A DNA stretch of 64,000 nt from Antedon mediterranea (Eukaryota; Echinodermata; Crinoidea; Comatulida; Antedonidae), in the NCBI RefSeq assembly GCF_964355755.1, contig NC_092674.1, positions 19,990,001-20,054,000 of the forward strand. The letters run 5' to 3'. This document shows positions 12,089 to 21,716 of this stretch, piece after piece. The position numbers were made by a program, and so were the translations under genes. Positions within the stretch are counted from its first letter, which is position 1, and the number at the start of each line of letters is the position of its first letter. The notes below the pieces were generated by a model. That model did not search any database. It was given only the letters and a program-made list of their open reading frames with translations, and had not been told where the DNA came from.

Positions 12089-13010
12089 TTGACTGTCGTT
12101 ACTCGGCAATGGTCGCGTGCAAGGAAGGAGCGGCCGTGTCAACATCCTGCTACTTCCTCCTTTAGTTTAGTTTTAGGATGCTGGAATGTTCGGTCTTTGA
12201 GCATCCTGTCTCATAGAAATGCTAGTTTACATGGAAAGTCTGCTGTTGTTGACCATGAACTCTCTCGTCTTGGAAGTAATGTTTCGAAACATGTGTTATG
12301 GAAACGGCTATATTCGGGAGGCAAACTACACCTACTGGTGTGGTTATTCTGATACTATGAGACCTAAGCATGGAGTTGGTTTTGCTGTTCATAACAAGCT
12401 ACTTTCTTGCATTCAGCAAACCATTGCAATATCACCCCGTCTCATGACTATTGTATGCGTACGTGTCTGAAAAATGGTTACATCACCATAGTATCTGCTT
12501 ATTTTCCAACATTAATGCTGAATAAAAAAATGTTTTCTCAAACTCTTAGTGAAACCATTCTCAAAACTCCATCTGGTACCAACTTAGCACGCATTGGCGA
12601 TTTCAACGCTAGAATTGGCTCAGATTAATGTAATTGGTGTAATGTAATTAGACATCATTGGGTTGGTAGAGAATGAATTAGGCCTATGTGCTGACCTCAG
12701 TCTCTGCGTTGCCAACACCTATACTTTGAAGGTCCTTTTTGTACCAAAACAACCTGGATGCATCCTCGTTCTCGCCGCTGGCATCAACTCTACCATTATT
12801 ATTGTGAGACGACGTCGTCAGCTATGTGAGGTAATAATCCATTGCCGTAGCTTAAAGTCTGATGACTGCAACTCTGACCATGCCTTTGGGAGATGCAAAC
12901 TTAAGATTTCACCAAAGGCCTATCACATTGCCAAACCTACAATTGATGTTACTTCTACAAAAATACAACTAAACATTGCCAAGTATCAAACCTTCTTAAT
13001 GATCACTTTG
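12089..13010 (+). mobile_element. LINE endonuclease (APE-type) fragment, broken
   Basis: The plus strand encodes pieces of an exonuclease-endonuclease-phosphatase domain in shifting frames: LGCWNVRSL near 12170, YWCGYSDTMRPKHGVGFAV near 12335, ITIVSAYFPT near 12485, the catalytic-type motif GDFNARIGSD near 12600, and CNSDHAFGRCKLKISPKAYH near 12870-12930. The order from N- to C-terminal is normal, but the orientation is opposite to the adjacent RT fragment, as expected if the 5' part of one LINE copy was inverted on insertion. Confidence 0.85.
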
Positions 13011-13161
13011 TAACACTTTGTAGCTTGATCCCGGCTTCGTTTAGCACTTACAGTGCTCTTAGTGCTTTTGGACAGTCGCAGTAACAAATTTGTCTGATAA
13101 CCGCCAGCCGTTGTCTAAATGAGATCATCCGCCTGCTGATTTACTGTACAAGCCAGAGAAT

Positions 13162-13184
13162 AGCGAGCTTTCGTTTTAGTACGG
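13162..13184 (+). repeat. Left terminal inverted repeat of the Harbinger element
   Basis: 23 bp, perfect match to the right end. The subterminal CAGTACGG at about 13193-13200 is also shared with the other arm and may be part of the transposase or Myb-protein binding site (inference). Confidence 0.92.
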
Positions 13185-13340
13185 AAGTAGTTCAGTACGG
13201 TAATTTGAACCGAAATGTGATCTACGCATGCGCAGAAATTTAAGACTCGCCGTAGCGCTAAATTTCAGAACGGTAGTGAGAAGAAATAGCGTCCTGTCTG
13301 AAACGAACATTCAGCTGTGTATTTTAATACGAAGGACACG

Positions 13341-15115
13341 ATGGAAGCAGTATCGTCAAAGGTAAAGCAGTTTAATCAGTCGTTATTTTAGCTTTATGTA
13401 ATCAAACATAGACTAGGCTATAGCATATTAAATGAATGTTCATTAATGTAGTGCTCTAGATCAGTGATGCCAAATATAAAATAAAAAAATTGGCTTAGAG
13501 ATTCGGCCTAGGGCCTAGCTAGCCTAGGCTAGTAGTAGTATAATAGAGGGCAAACCAGTGGCCTAATCGAACTAACTAGCCTAGGGCCTAGCTGCGATAC
13601 CCTAGCTGCTGGCATTTAGGCTATCCCTACACGGTCCTACAAATAAACACAACTTGCACAAATAGGAGGTCTAGATACGTAGGACCCCCTACTCAAAAGA
13701 TGACAGAAAATGACAAGTTCAATAATATTGATAAAAACTAGCTAATCAAATTATCTTCAATTCAATCCTGCTTTGCTTAAAACAAAGGAGTTGTTTACTT
13801 TATTAGATTTATAACAACTCCCTGCCAATGTAGCTTAAAGTATTTATCTTATTGTCATACAATATAAGATATATGTAGATAAGCTTGTGTACATTTTATT
13901 ATTTTTATCTTGATTTTTTATTTATTTTTTTTTCAAAACAGGCAGAAGAAATTAAGACAAAAAAGAGTACAAACCGGTTAGTTAGATAATTCAATAGTGC
14001 TCACTTTTTTACATTTATTTTAATATATTATTATAATTGTAAACTTTTTTTTTGTATGCACAAAACATATAATATTATATAATAGTATGCTTTTTTCAGT
14101 CTGAAATAAATGTGTTATCAATGTCAATCAATATTAGCATGATTAATTGTATAAAGTGGATAGTTCATTCAAGCTATATTATTTATTTTCATTTATTACT
14201 TCATTAGATTAAAAACTCCTACACTGAATTGATGAGAAAAATATTACATTAAAAAACACTATCATAAATTATGTGATTTTATTATTTATTTCAGCATGAT
14301 CTGGGACAACCAAAAGGATCAAATCCTAATAGGAGAAGTAATCTTGGCTAGACCTTTTCAGTCCAAGAAGGGCACAACTGAGCGGGGAAAGGCATGGCAG
14401 GCTGTTGCTGATGCAATGAAGGCCCGTGAATACAAAGTTGACAGGCGGGCAGTGCGAGATCGCATATCTAATTTGATGGATAAGGTGAAAGGAAAAAATA
14501 ACAAAGAAAAGGCAGCCAGTGGAATTGCAGTGGAGGAGACAGATGAGGAAAAGCAAATAAGGGAAAGTATTGAAGAATTCATCCAAGAAGAGGAGGATAT
14601 AGAAATGTTACCAAAGGAAAGAGGAGATGAAGAGAAGAAAAAGGCTGATGGTGCAGAAATGAGAAAACGTGCATGTGAAACATTTGGAGAAACGCGGAAA
14701 AGGTAATACCAAATTTATGTAAAATGTAGAGGTAGATTAAAGTGTTTTTTATCCCCCTCTTCCTTAGTTTAGTTCTTATTTTTGTAAATTTATTTTTAGG
14801 CTTGATGTTGAAAGTAACACACCAAAAAGAAGGAATAGTGGGAATGACACAATCGGTATCATTCAAAAAAAAATGGAGATAGATCAGCAACTTCGAAGGG
14901 AGGAGATGGAGAGAAAAAAAGAGGAAGAAGAACGAAGGAGGGCAGAAGAAAGAGGAAGGGAAAGACGATTTGAGGCCTTCCAACAGCAACAACTGCAACA
15001 ACAACAACAAATGCAGCAGCAAATACTTCAACAACAGCAACTCTTGCAACATCAAAACCAGCAAACGCAAACACTGATGATGGCATTTCTTAAGTCCATG
15101 GAAAAGAAAAACTAG
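13341..15115 (+). CDS. Harbinger Myb/SANT-like DNA-binding protein, 4 exons, intact
   Basis: Exons 13341-13361, 13942-13976, 14295-14702 and 14800-15115; phases agree and the product is 259 residues. Residues about 20-90 form a Myb/SANT-like domain: IWDNQKDQILIGEVILARPF, KKGTTERGKAWQAVADAM, then the VDRRAVRDRISNLMDK stretch. Next come an acidic region (EETDEEKQIRESIEEFIQEE) and a Glu/Arg-rich predicted coiled coil (residues about 185-220). A Gln-rich stretch and a conserved-looking tail (TLMMAFLKSMEKKN) close it. In Harbinger elements this protein is known to bring the transposase to the element ends and the nucleus. The start is the first ATG after the left end and gives a small first exon. 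Confidence 0.88.
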
Positions 15116-15791
15116 ATCCTTGATATATTTTTTTATTGTGCTAATCTGTGCAATATACTTTCTACTATAGTTGTTTTTATATATATTTATGTGTTTATTA
15201 ATGCATGCCTTTATTTATATATACTTATACCATTGTTTCTTTCAATCTATTAATTATTATCTTGAATGTTTTGAATACCATTGATGCCAAAGAATATGTA
15301 GTTTAAATCAAAGAAGTTTTGTTTCTATATGAATGAGCATTAACAAAATATAATTAATACATGCTTTTCAATATCAATAAATAGAAACATTTATTTACCT
15401 TACGACGTTTTAACATAATACCGGTAATTCAGCTATCACTTTAGTCACAATTACAATAATTTACATTTTAAAAATACACTAAATATTTGTTCTATTGCAG
15501 GTGTATCTTTAGTGTTGGTATGTTATATACAGTTAAGTGTTTAAGAGTTTTCCAGGATTTTTATTTAAACTGGAACCATTTTATTTCTTTTAATCTATTA
15601 AAGGTTCTCTTGTATTACAGTTAGATGTTTATGAATGTATATATGTATATGGTTACAATAAAAATATTTATATGAATAACTTCTTAAATTTAAATGGAAA
15701 CAGTTATTTACTTTATAATTTATACAATTTTTAATAAATTCAATATCACTTCTATCACAATTATTTACAATAATTTAGAAAAAAAATACAT

Positions 15792-17200
15792 TCATTGAAA
15801 ATATTCTTCCAGCGATGGCGGTTCAAGTTCAAAATAGGCAGATGTATTGTTCTTATACACACATGTATGTGCATTTGTAAGTATTCCAGAAACAATGTAC
15901 ATTTTGCCACATGCACTCAATTGCACTTTCTGAGACTTCTTATAGTCTGTAAATTTAAATATATTTACAATGTCACCAAATAGCCATTCAACGCTAATTC
16001 TGACTTTGGACATTGCCGCGTTGAAGGCCACTTGTTCTGGTGTTATCCGTACCGTCGGGAAAGGTGCTTGCAATTGTGGGCGCAATGGGTACGCAGGATC
16101 ACCATACACGCACAATACATTTCCCTGTGGATCATGTGATCTGGCCTCAAGCTCTGTCAACAGACCCGATTCACGAAGGAGAAATGCATCATGTCTCCTC
16201 CCTTCCACAGGTCCATATAGGTGAGCTATGAGGCCATTGGGAGCTGTCACTGACTGGAATTTCATGGCATGGATTCTTTTGTGACCATTATACATAACTT
16301 GTTGATGCTGATTTGGTCGGCATATTGGCCTTACGGTTCCATCAACGAACCCCCAACAGTTCCTCAAAGCAGCACCCTTTGTGTGTGTTGCCTCAGCAAA
16401 TTCCTGTAAATGTTGTGGGGATAACCATGGCTGGTCTAAGGATGAGATCCGATGTCTATGGATGTCGAAGATGTAGTTGGTCATCCACTTAAACGCCAAG
16501 TAAAGCTGTGGTACTGAACGTCCATAGTCCTTGATAAGATCTCCATATCTACAAGGATATGCATACCTTTGGAGTGTGATGCACAAAGCCTCAAGTCCAT
16601 CAATTTTCGACTTATTCTCCAGAATTACAGTTGGTGGCACCCCCAAAGCATGTTTCAGCCGGTAGATATCATTTTTCTGGAATCTAAGGGAAATAATAAT
16701 ACACAGTATATTTTAAATCTCATAATGGATAACATACATGATACTGGACATGTTATGGGCATCATATATTAATTTAATATTTAATCAACATTTATTACTA
16801 AATAGTAGCTTCTGTAGATAGTATAGTAGCCTACTAGGGCTATACATAAAAGAAAGCAATACCTTCAAGGTATATGGAAGTATAATTGTTAGTAACCAAT
16901 GTTAAATGTATTTAAGCTTTATAATGCCTTAACGTTATCTAGCCCTACCTAGTAGTAGATTATAAATTGATAAATAAAGTGCTACCCTGATTTAGCCTGA
17001 TGGTCGGCTTACCTGAAATAGCTGTTGCATTCATCATCGTTGAATTTATCCAAGTTGAATTGATATTCATCACTTTTATACTGAAAATCAGGATTACTTG
17101 GGGAATTCATACTATACAACATAATGAATTCTTCCTCGTCCAGAACATCTGATATATAGGCAGCAACAAGAGCATCTCGTACCCTATGTAGGTTCGCCAT
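15792..17200 (-). CDS. Harbinger DDE transposase (HARBI1-like nuclease), 2 exons, intact
   Basis: Exons 17200-17013 and 16683-15792, joined through a GT-AG intron with matching phase 2, give 359 residues. The catalytic core is visible: GFVDGT (Asp177), VYGDPAY (Asp258) and RISVEWLFG (Glu295), the DDE triad of the DDE_Tnp_4 / HARBI1 family. The region before it (KHALGVPPTVILENK, LCITLQRYAYPCRYGDL) is the helical part that precedes the nuclease domain in this family. I chose MANLHRV at 17200 as the start because the further upstream ATG at 17281 adds an uncharacteristic Cys-rich stretch and the family often starts near such a helix. The gene converges on the Myb/SANT gene with about 680 bp between stops. 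Confidence 0.92.
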
Positions 17201-17362
17201 GTTGTAAGATGCTGAAAGTCGAGTCAACTGATGATGGTACCTGATACATCGCGCACATGTTCCCGTCGCGCCCGTGAACAAAACGAAACAGAAACAGACA
17301 TGACGGGAACCTAGTAAATGAGTACGGTCACGGTTGGTTAAACCGGCCGTACTGCACGTTTA

Positions 17363-17385
17363 CCGTACTAAAACGAAAGCTCGCT
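17363..17385 (-). repeat. Right terminal inverted repeat of the Harbinger element
   Basis: Reverse complement of the left 23 bp, with the paired CAGTACGG word about 8 bp further in. The AAT that follows is the target duplication. Confidence 0.92.
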
Positions 17386-17697
17386 AATAACAAAGTAGCT
17401 TCCTGCCTAATTTACAGCTATCAACCCCTGCTGCCGAGCTGACATGTACTATTAACCCATATGATGGGCCTATTTACCCTTAGATGTTAGCTTTCGACAC
17501 AACATGATTAATATGTACACAAATCAATAAAGTTGATATGGGGTTAAAAAGGCACTCACCTAAAGTTTCCCATTATAACTAAACTAAACCTACTGTATAG
17601 ATCTGTAAATAAACCAGCTTAAGATTATGTCCATTCAAATTATAATTGAATAGGACAGGTCTTCTTCAAGTGTAATAGATAAATATTTGTATTTATT

Positions 17698-17915
17698 GGC
17701 ATTAACTTTTCGCCCAACTTCTCTGACTATTCCACAAGACTATCCAGGTCCTCCTGAAGTAAAAACGGAGTGTTTATCACTTAAACAATTTCAGATCGTC
17801 AGCAAACAAAAGAGACTCGGAATAGTTAATTTTTAAAGGAAGATCCATATGAATAAATGAAATAAAAAAGAGGGCCCATGATCGAACCCTGCGGAACGCT
17901 CGAATAACACAGGTA
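17698..17915 (-). mobile_element. LINE reverse transcriptase scrap
   Basis: On the minus strand the reading fragments SVPQGSIMGPLF, DLPLKINYSESLLFADDLKL and LQEDLDSLVE follow the order of an RT palm (the PQGS box, then the FADD catalytic box, then the LQ-DLD helix). Frameshifts and a stop interrupt it. It is distinct from the copy at 11-13 kb and lies just beyond the Harbinger element. Confidence 0.8.
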
Positions 17916-18659
17916 GCCAATCAGATATATCTCCCCCAATCACAACATTTCCAAAGAGTTTTTCTTTCCAAAGAATTATACTGTACTTACCTAACAAAAT
18001 ACTGTAGAAAAGGCCAGTAAATCTCTATCTATATCCTTTTGGTTATTTAGTTTACACAGCAACCAAACAATTTTAAAATAAGAACATCAGTCGGTAGGCT
18101 ATGCCATTTATGAAGTAATGAACGAGTAATGTATAACACAGTGCTTCGAGGAATCCAACTGTATACTGTAGCATTATTTACAACTAATTTATTTCAAGAT
18201 ATATTTGTGCTTACTTTGATTGTTTTCTTGCCTTTCGCAACAGCAATGTGTTTCCTCCCCAATACAATGCAAATCATAATGTATATGGATGCATATTTTT
18301 TCACTAAATTTCACAAATTTATCGTGTTGTAATTGGCAGTAATGAATGTACATACCTGTACTGCATTACTGATAATTATGCATGGTTGTGTGGTTATGAT
18401 AATGAATGGCAACAGATAAATATCAATGACAAACAACTTCTATATTAATAATTTTATTAGTTACAAAACAAAGGTAAAATTCAAGCTAAACTATACATTT
18501 TATCATACTGCAAAAATGAAAAGTCAAAGGGTGAAAAACATAAAATAAAAATATTTATGCCTATAGATTATAATATAATAAATATAAAATCATTGATTGA
18601 TTGATTTTTTAACATGCATTCAAAATTGAATTAAAAAGAGATTCCACTACGAACGATGG
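17916..18659. other. Stretch without a recognised gene
   Basis: AT-rich sequence. The 67-codon ORF at 18129-18332 is hydrophobic but matches nothing I recognise, and no splice-linked partner was found. Confidence 0.4.
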
Positions 18660-18781
18660 TGGCCCGGTAGCGATTTTTTTTCGTACATAAGTTGGGGACC
18701 TCTCAAGAAACATGAATATTCATTAGTCAGATCCATAAGGTGTGACTACAATTCGCTAATGCAAACGATTTATGTCGAGTC

Positions 18782-18850
18782 GGCTGTGTAGTCGAGTGGA
18801 TAAGACTTTACATGTCGATGTATGGGGTTTGACTCCAATGAGCTACTTCT
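18782..18850 (+). repeat. tRNA-like segment with Pol III A and B boxes (SINE-like)
   Basis: TAGTCGAGTGG at 18789-18799 fits the box A consensus and GGTTTGACTCC at 18826-18836 fits box B with a CpG-type change. The spacing is short and I could not fold a convincing acceptor and T stem, so this is more likely a tRNA-derived SINE head than a working tRNA gene. Confidence 0.4.
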
Positions 18851-18932
18851 TTTACTTTATAGTGAAAGAGATTATTTAGAGGGTTAGGTTTAGTTATATT
18901 TAGGAAGTAGTTCGGCTATCTTTCACATGGGG

Positions 18933-20704
18933 TCAGGGGTGGCGCCAGGATCTTCCCGACGCGGGGGCTACATTCCCCGACGAGGGGGCTATGCGAGCGA
19001 AGCGAGCATCACTAGGCTGGGGGCCAGGGGGCCGCCAAGGGCCCCCGGTGGGGGTCCAGGGGGCGAAGCCCCCGGAAGCAACGCGTTCTAGCGTCATTTG
19101 AGGTCATTTTAATCAGATTTAGGGTAGCCATTTTTTCCATTTTTTATAATGCATAAATAAAATACTGCGTGCAAAAAAACGATGCGCGATGACTGTTTCA
19201 ATCCATATTTTTCAATTTAAAAAATAAAAGTTCAAAGAAAATTTAGAAAAATAGAGTTGGAGGTCCCGGAAATTGGACTTAATATACTTCAAAACATGAA
19301 ACAAAATAGTCCCTATCATGGTTGTGACTGAGCTAAGAAATTTTTGAAAAATAGAGATGTTAGGTCGCGGAAAATGCACTTCTTGTACTTCGAAATATGA
19401 CCAGCTTTATTGTTGGGGCTGAGCTAAGAAACTGTTTATCTGGTGAGAAATTCATGACATACAGGACATTGAAAATGTAATAACTTAGCTATAATAAGAA
19501 AATGGCATGTTTTTTTGTTTAGTAATGGATGAAAAATTTATTTTAGGTGCCCCACGGTACAGAAGGTTACTTGTAAATTAAAAAATTGGTGAACATACGA
19601 ACAATTAACATAATTCGTTTTTGCTGTAGTGTAGCGTACGTCGACGCAGTACACGACGTAACCGTCAGTAAACTTCGCCTGGAAAATAACTATACAGTAC
19701 ACATTTTGGTCCCTGGATGGAACATGATATTACGCGTCTCGACCCAACGTTGAACGATTCGTACAAAGGGATACCGCCAGACAAGTGCGAACCTAGCTAT
19801 TGTTTAGTAGTAAGTTAGGTCGCTGGCAATAATGAATGCATATAAAGTGCATAATATCACTCTGACGTACTCTCACGGTCAATGAAACGTCGCGGTTTTC
19901 TAGGCGCTGAAGCTAGCTACGAAGTGAACGCGAACGCTTTTTACTGTATATTATATTCCCCGACAAAAAGTACCCGTGTTCCCTTCGGTAACCGTCGGTA
20001 AACTTCGCCTGGAAAATAACTACATTACACATTTTGGTCCCTGGATGGAACATGATATTACGCGTCTCGACCCAACGTTGAACGATTCGTACAAAGGGAT
20101 ACCGCCAGACAAGTGCGAACCTAGCTATTGTTTAGTAGTAAGTTAGGTCGCTGGCAATAATGAATGCATATAAAGTGCATAATATCACTCTGACGTACTC
20201 TCACGGTCAATGAAACGTCGCGGTTTTCTAGGCGCTGAAGCTAGCTACGAAGTGAACGCGAACGCTTTTTACTGTATATTATATTCCCCGACAAAAAGTA
20301 CCCGTGTTCCCTTCGGTAACCGTCGGTAAACTTCGCCTGGAAAATAACTACATTACACATTTTGGTCCCTGTATGGAACTTGATATCACGCGTCTCGACC
20401 CAACGTTGAACGATTCGTACAAAGGGATACCGCCAGACAAGTGCGTACCTAGCTAATGTTTAGTAGTAAGTTAGATCGCTGGCAATAAATGAATGCATAA
20501 AAGTGCATAATAGCCCTCTGACGTACTCTCACGGTCAATGGAACGTCGTGGTTTTCTAGGCGCTGAAGCATGAAGTGAACGCGAACGTTTTTTACTGTAT
20601 ATTATATTCCCCGACAAAAAGTACCCGTGTTCCCCGACGGGGGGGTTAGGCTCCCCGACGAGGGGGCTAGAGCCCCCGTAGCCCCCCCGCTGGCGCCACC
20701 ACTG
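18933..20704. mobile_element. Non-autonomous hAT-type element, 1772 bp
   Basis: The ends are CAGGGGTGGCGCCAG on the left and, inverted, CAGTGGTGGCGCCAG on the right, the CAGNGG style of hAT elements. An 8-bp direct duplication CATGGGGT flanks it (18925-18932 and 20705-20712), the usual hAT length. GC-rich CCCCGACGAGGGGGCT words lie just inside both ends. No transposase is present. The middle holds three long tandem repeats. Confidence 0.88.
19668..20650 (+). repeat. Three tandem copies of a 329-bp unit inside the hAT element
   Basis: Units start at 19668, 19998 and 20326, each at GTAAACTTCGCCTGGAAAA. The first two are almost identical; the third has several changes and small indels. Each unit ends in an ATTCCCCGACAAAAAGTACCC stretch (variable) that resembles the element's terminal GC-rich words. 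Confidence 0.93.
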
Positions 20705-21099
20705 CATGGGGTCCCCAACTTATGTACGAAAAGAAATATGCGGCCCGGTATAAACTGTATGACTATCGTCAATCATAATATAGACGGGAATATCGTTCTA
20801 ACCGCTCTTTATTATTATACTAAAAAGCGAACTGCTATTATCAATACAAAATAGAAAATAAATTAGTCATCCATAAAGTAATACAATTCACTATACATTA
20901 CAATTATAATGGCAATTCATAACTTAAAATCATCATACACATTTATTCAGTTATTATTATGACAACAACAACTGGGGCCCGCACTAGAAGCAATTAGTCA
21001 GGTGGCTTAGCAACAATTTTCAGGATTAACGTTACCGGCCGGACAAAAGTACCAAAATTGGCATGGAGTTTCCTTTCGACCTATCTATTGATTTTATCC

Positions 21100-21640
21100 G
21101 TGGAACCCACTTGATCGGGTCCGATTTTCCAAGATGGCGGCCAAAATCCAAGATGGCCGCCAGAAAAAAGGAAATGCCATATATCTGGCTGTAAGACTCA
21201 TAAATCAACAAATGGGGTGTCAATGTCAGGGTTTCTGGGTGTCACCGAAACAGAAGCTGGTCATGTCATGTTGCTCAGACCACCAATTTCCAAGATGGCG
21301 GCCAAATTTCAAAATGGCCACCAAAAAAATCAAATGTCATATATCAGACTGTAAAAATCAGAAATGAACAAATGAGGTGTCAATTCAGGGGTTTTTGAGG
21401 TCACTGTAATAGATGCTGGTCAAGCCATTTTGCTCAGGTCACCCAATTACAAGATGGCGGCCAAATTTCAAAATGGCTGCCAAAAAAGGAAATATTGTAT
21501 ATAAGGTTGTAAAAATCATAAATTAACAAATAAGGTGTCAATTCAGAGGTATCTGAGGTTACTAAAACAGATACTGGTCAAGCCATTTTGCTCAAGTCAC
21601 TCATTTCCAAGATGGCGGTCAAATTTAAAAATAGCCGCCA
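21100..21640 (+). repeat. Left array: four 160-bp units with AAGATGGCGGC
   Basis: The CAAGATGGCGGCC word recurs near 21131, 21291, 21451 and 21609, each followed by a second inverted-type word (AAAATGGCCGCCA or close) and a GTGTCAATTCAGGGGTTTCT-like segment. The spacing is 158-160 bp. AAGATGGCGGC matches the well-known YY1 binding consensus; whether that matters here is unknown. Confidence 0.88.
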
Positions 21641-21716
21641 ATTCTACAATGAAGGAAGGATCACTCAGGTGAAATGGTAAAGAATATTTAATTGTATTGA
21701 TTTTGTACATCGGCAG

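Larger units (their letters stand above)
13162..17385. mobile_element. Complete PIF/Harbinger DNA transposon, 4224 bp
   Basis: Both ends carry the same 23-bp terminal inverted repeat beginning AGCGAGCTTTCGTTTTAG, followed in each arm by an 8-bp spacer and a second shared CAGTACGG word. The element is flanked by AAT on both sides (13159-13161 and 17386-17388), fitting the 3-bp target duplication of Harbinger elements. Inside are the two genes expected of this superfamily, convergently arranged: a Myb/SANT-like DNA-binding protein (plus) and a DDE transposase (minus). Both read through without stops, so the copy may be autonomous and young. Confidence 0.93.
18660..20750. mobile_element. Short palindromic element (MITE-like), split by a hAT-type insertion
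   Basis: The words CGTACATAAGTTGGGGACC at about 18681-18700 and its reverse complement near 20711-20730 form inverted repeats, with GGCCCGGTA / TACCGGGCC-like ends outside them. Without the inserted element (18933-20704) the unit would be about 315 bp. The left portion contains a tRNA-like promoter. Family unknown. Confidence 0.65.

Noticed and set aside
14579-15086. Leu/Pro- and Val/Ala-rich minus-strand ORFs
   Set aside because: Antisense shadows of the Gln- and Glu-rich tail of the Harbinger Myb/SANT gene.
18782-18850. Functional tRNA gene
   Set aside because: A and B boxes are present but no consistent cloverleaf stems could be drawn; kept as a tRNA-like repeat.
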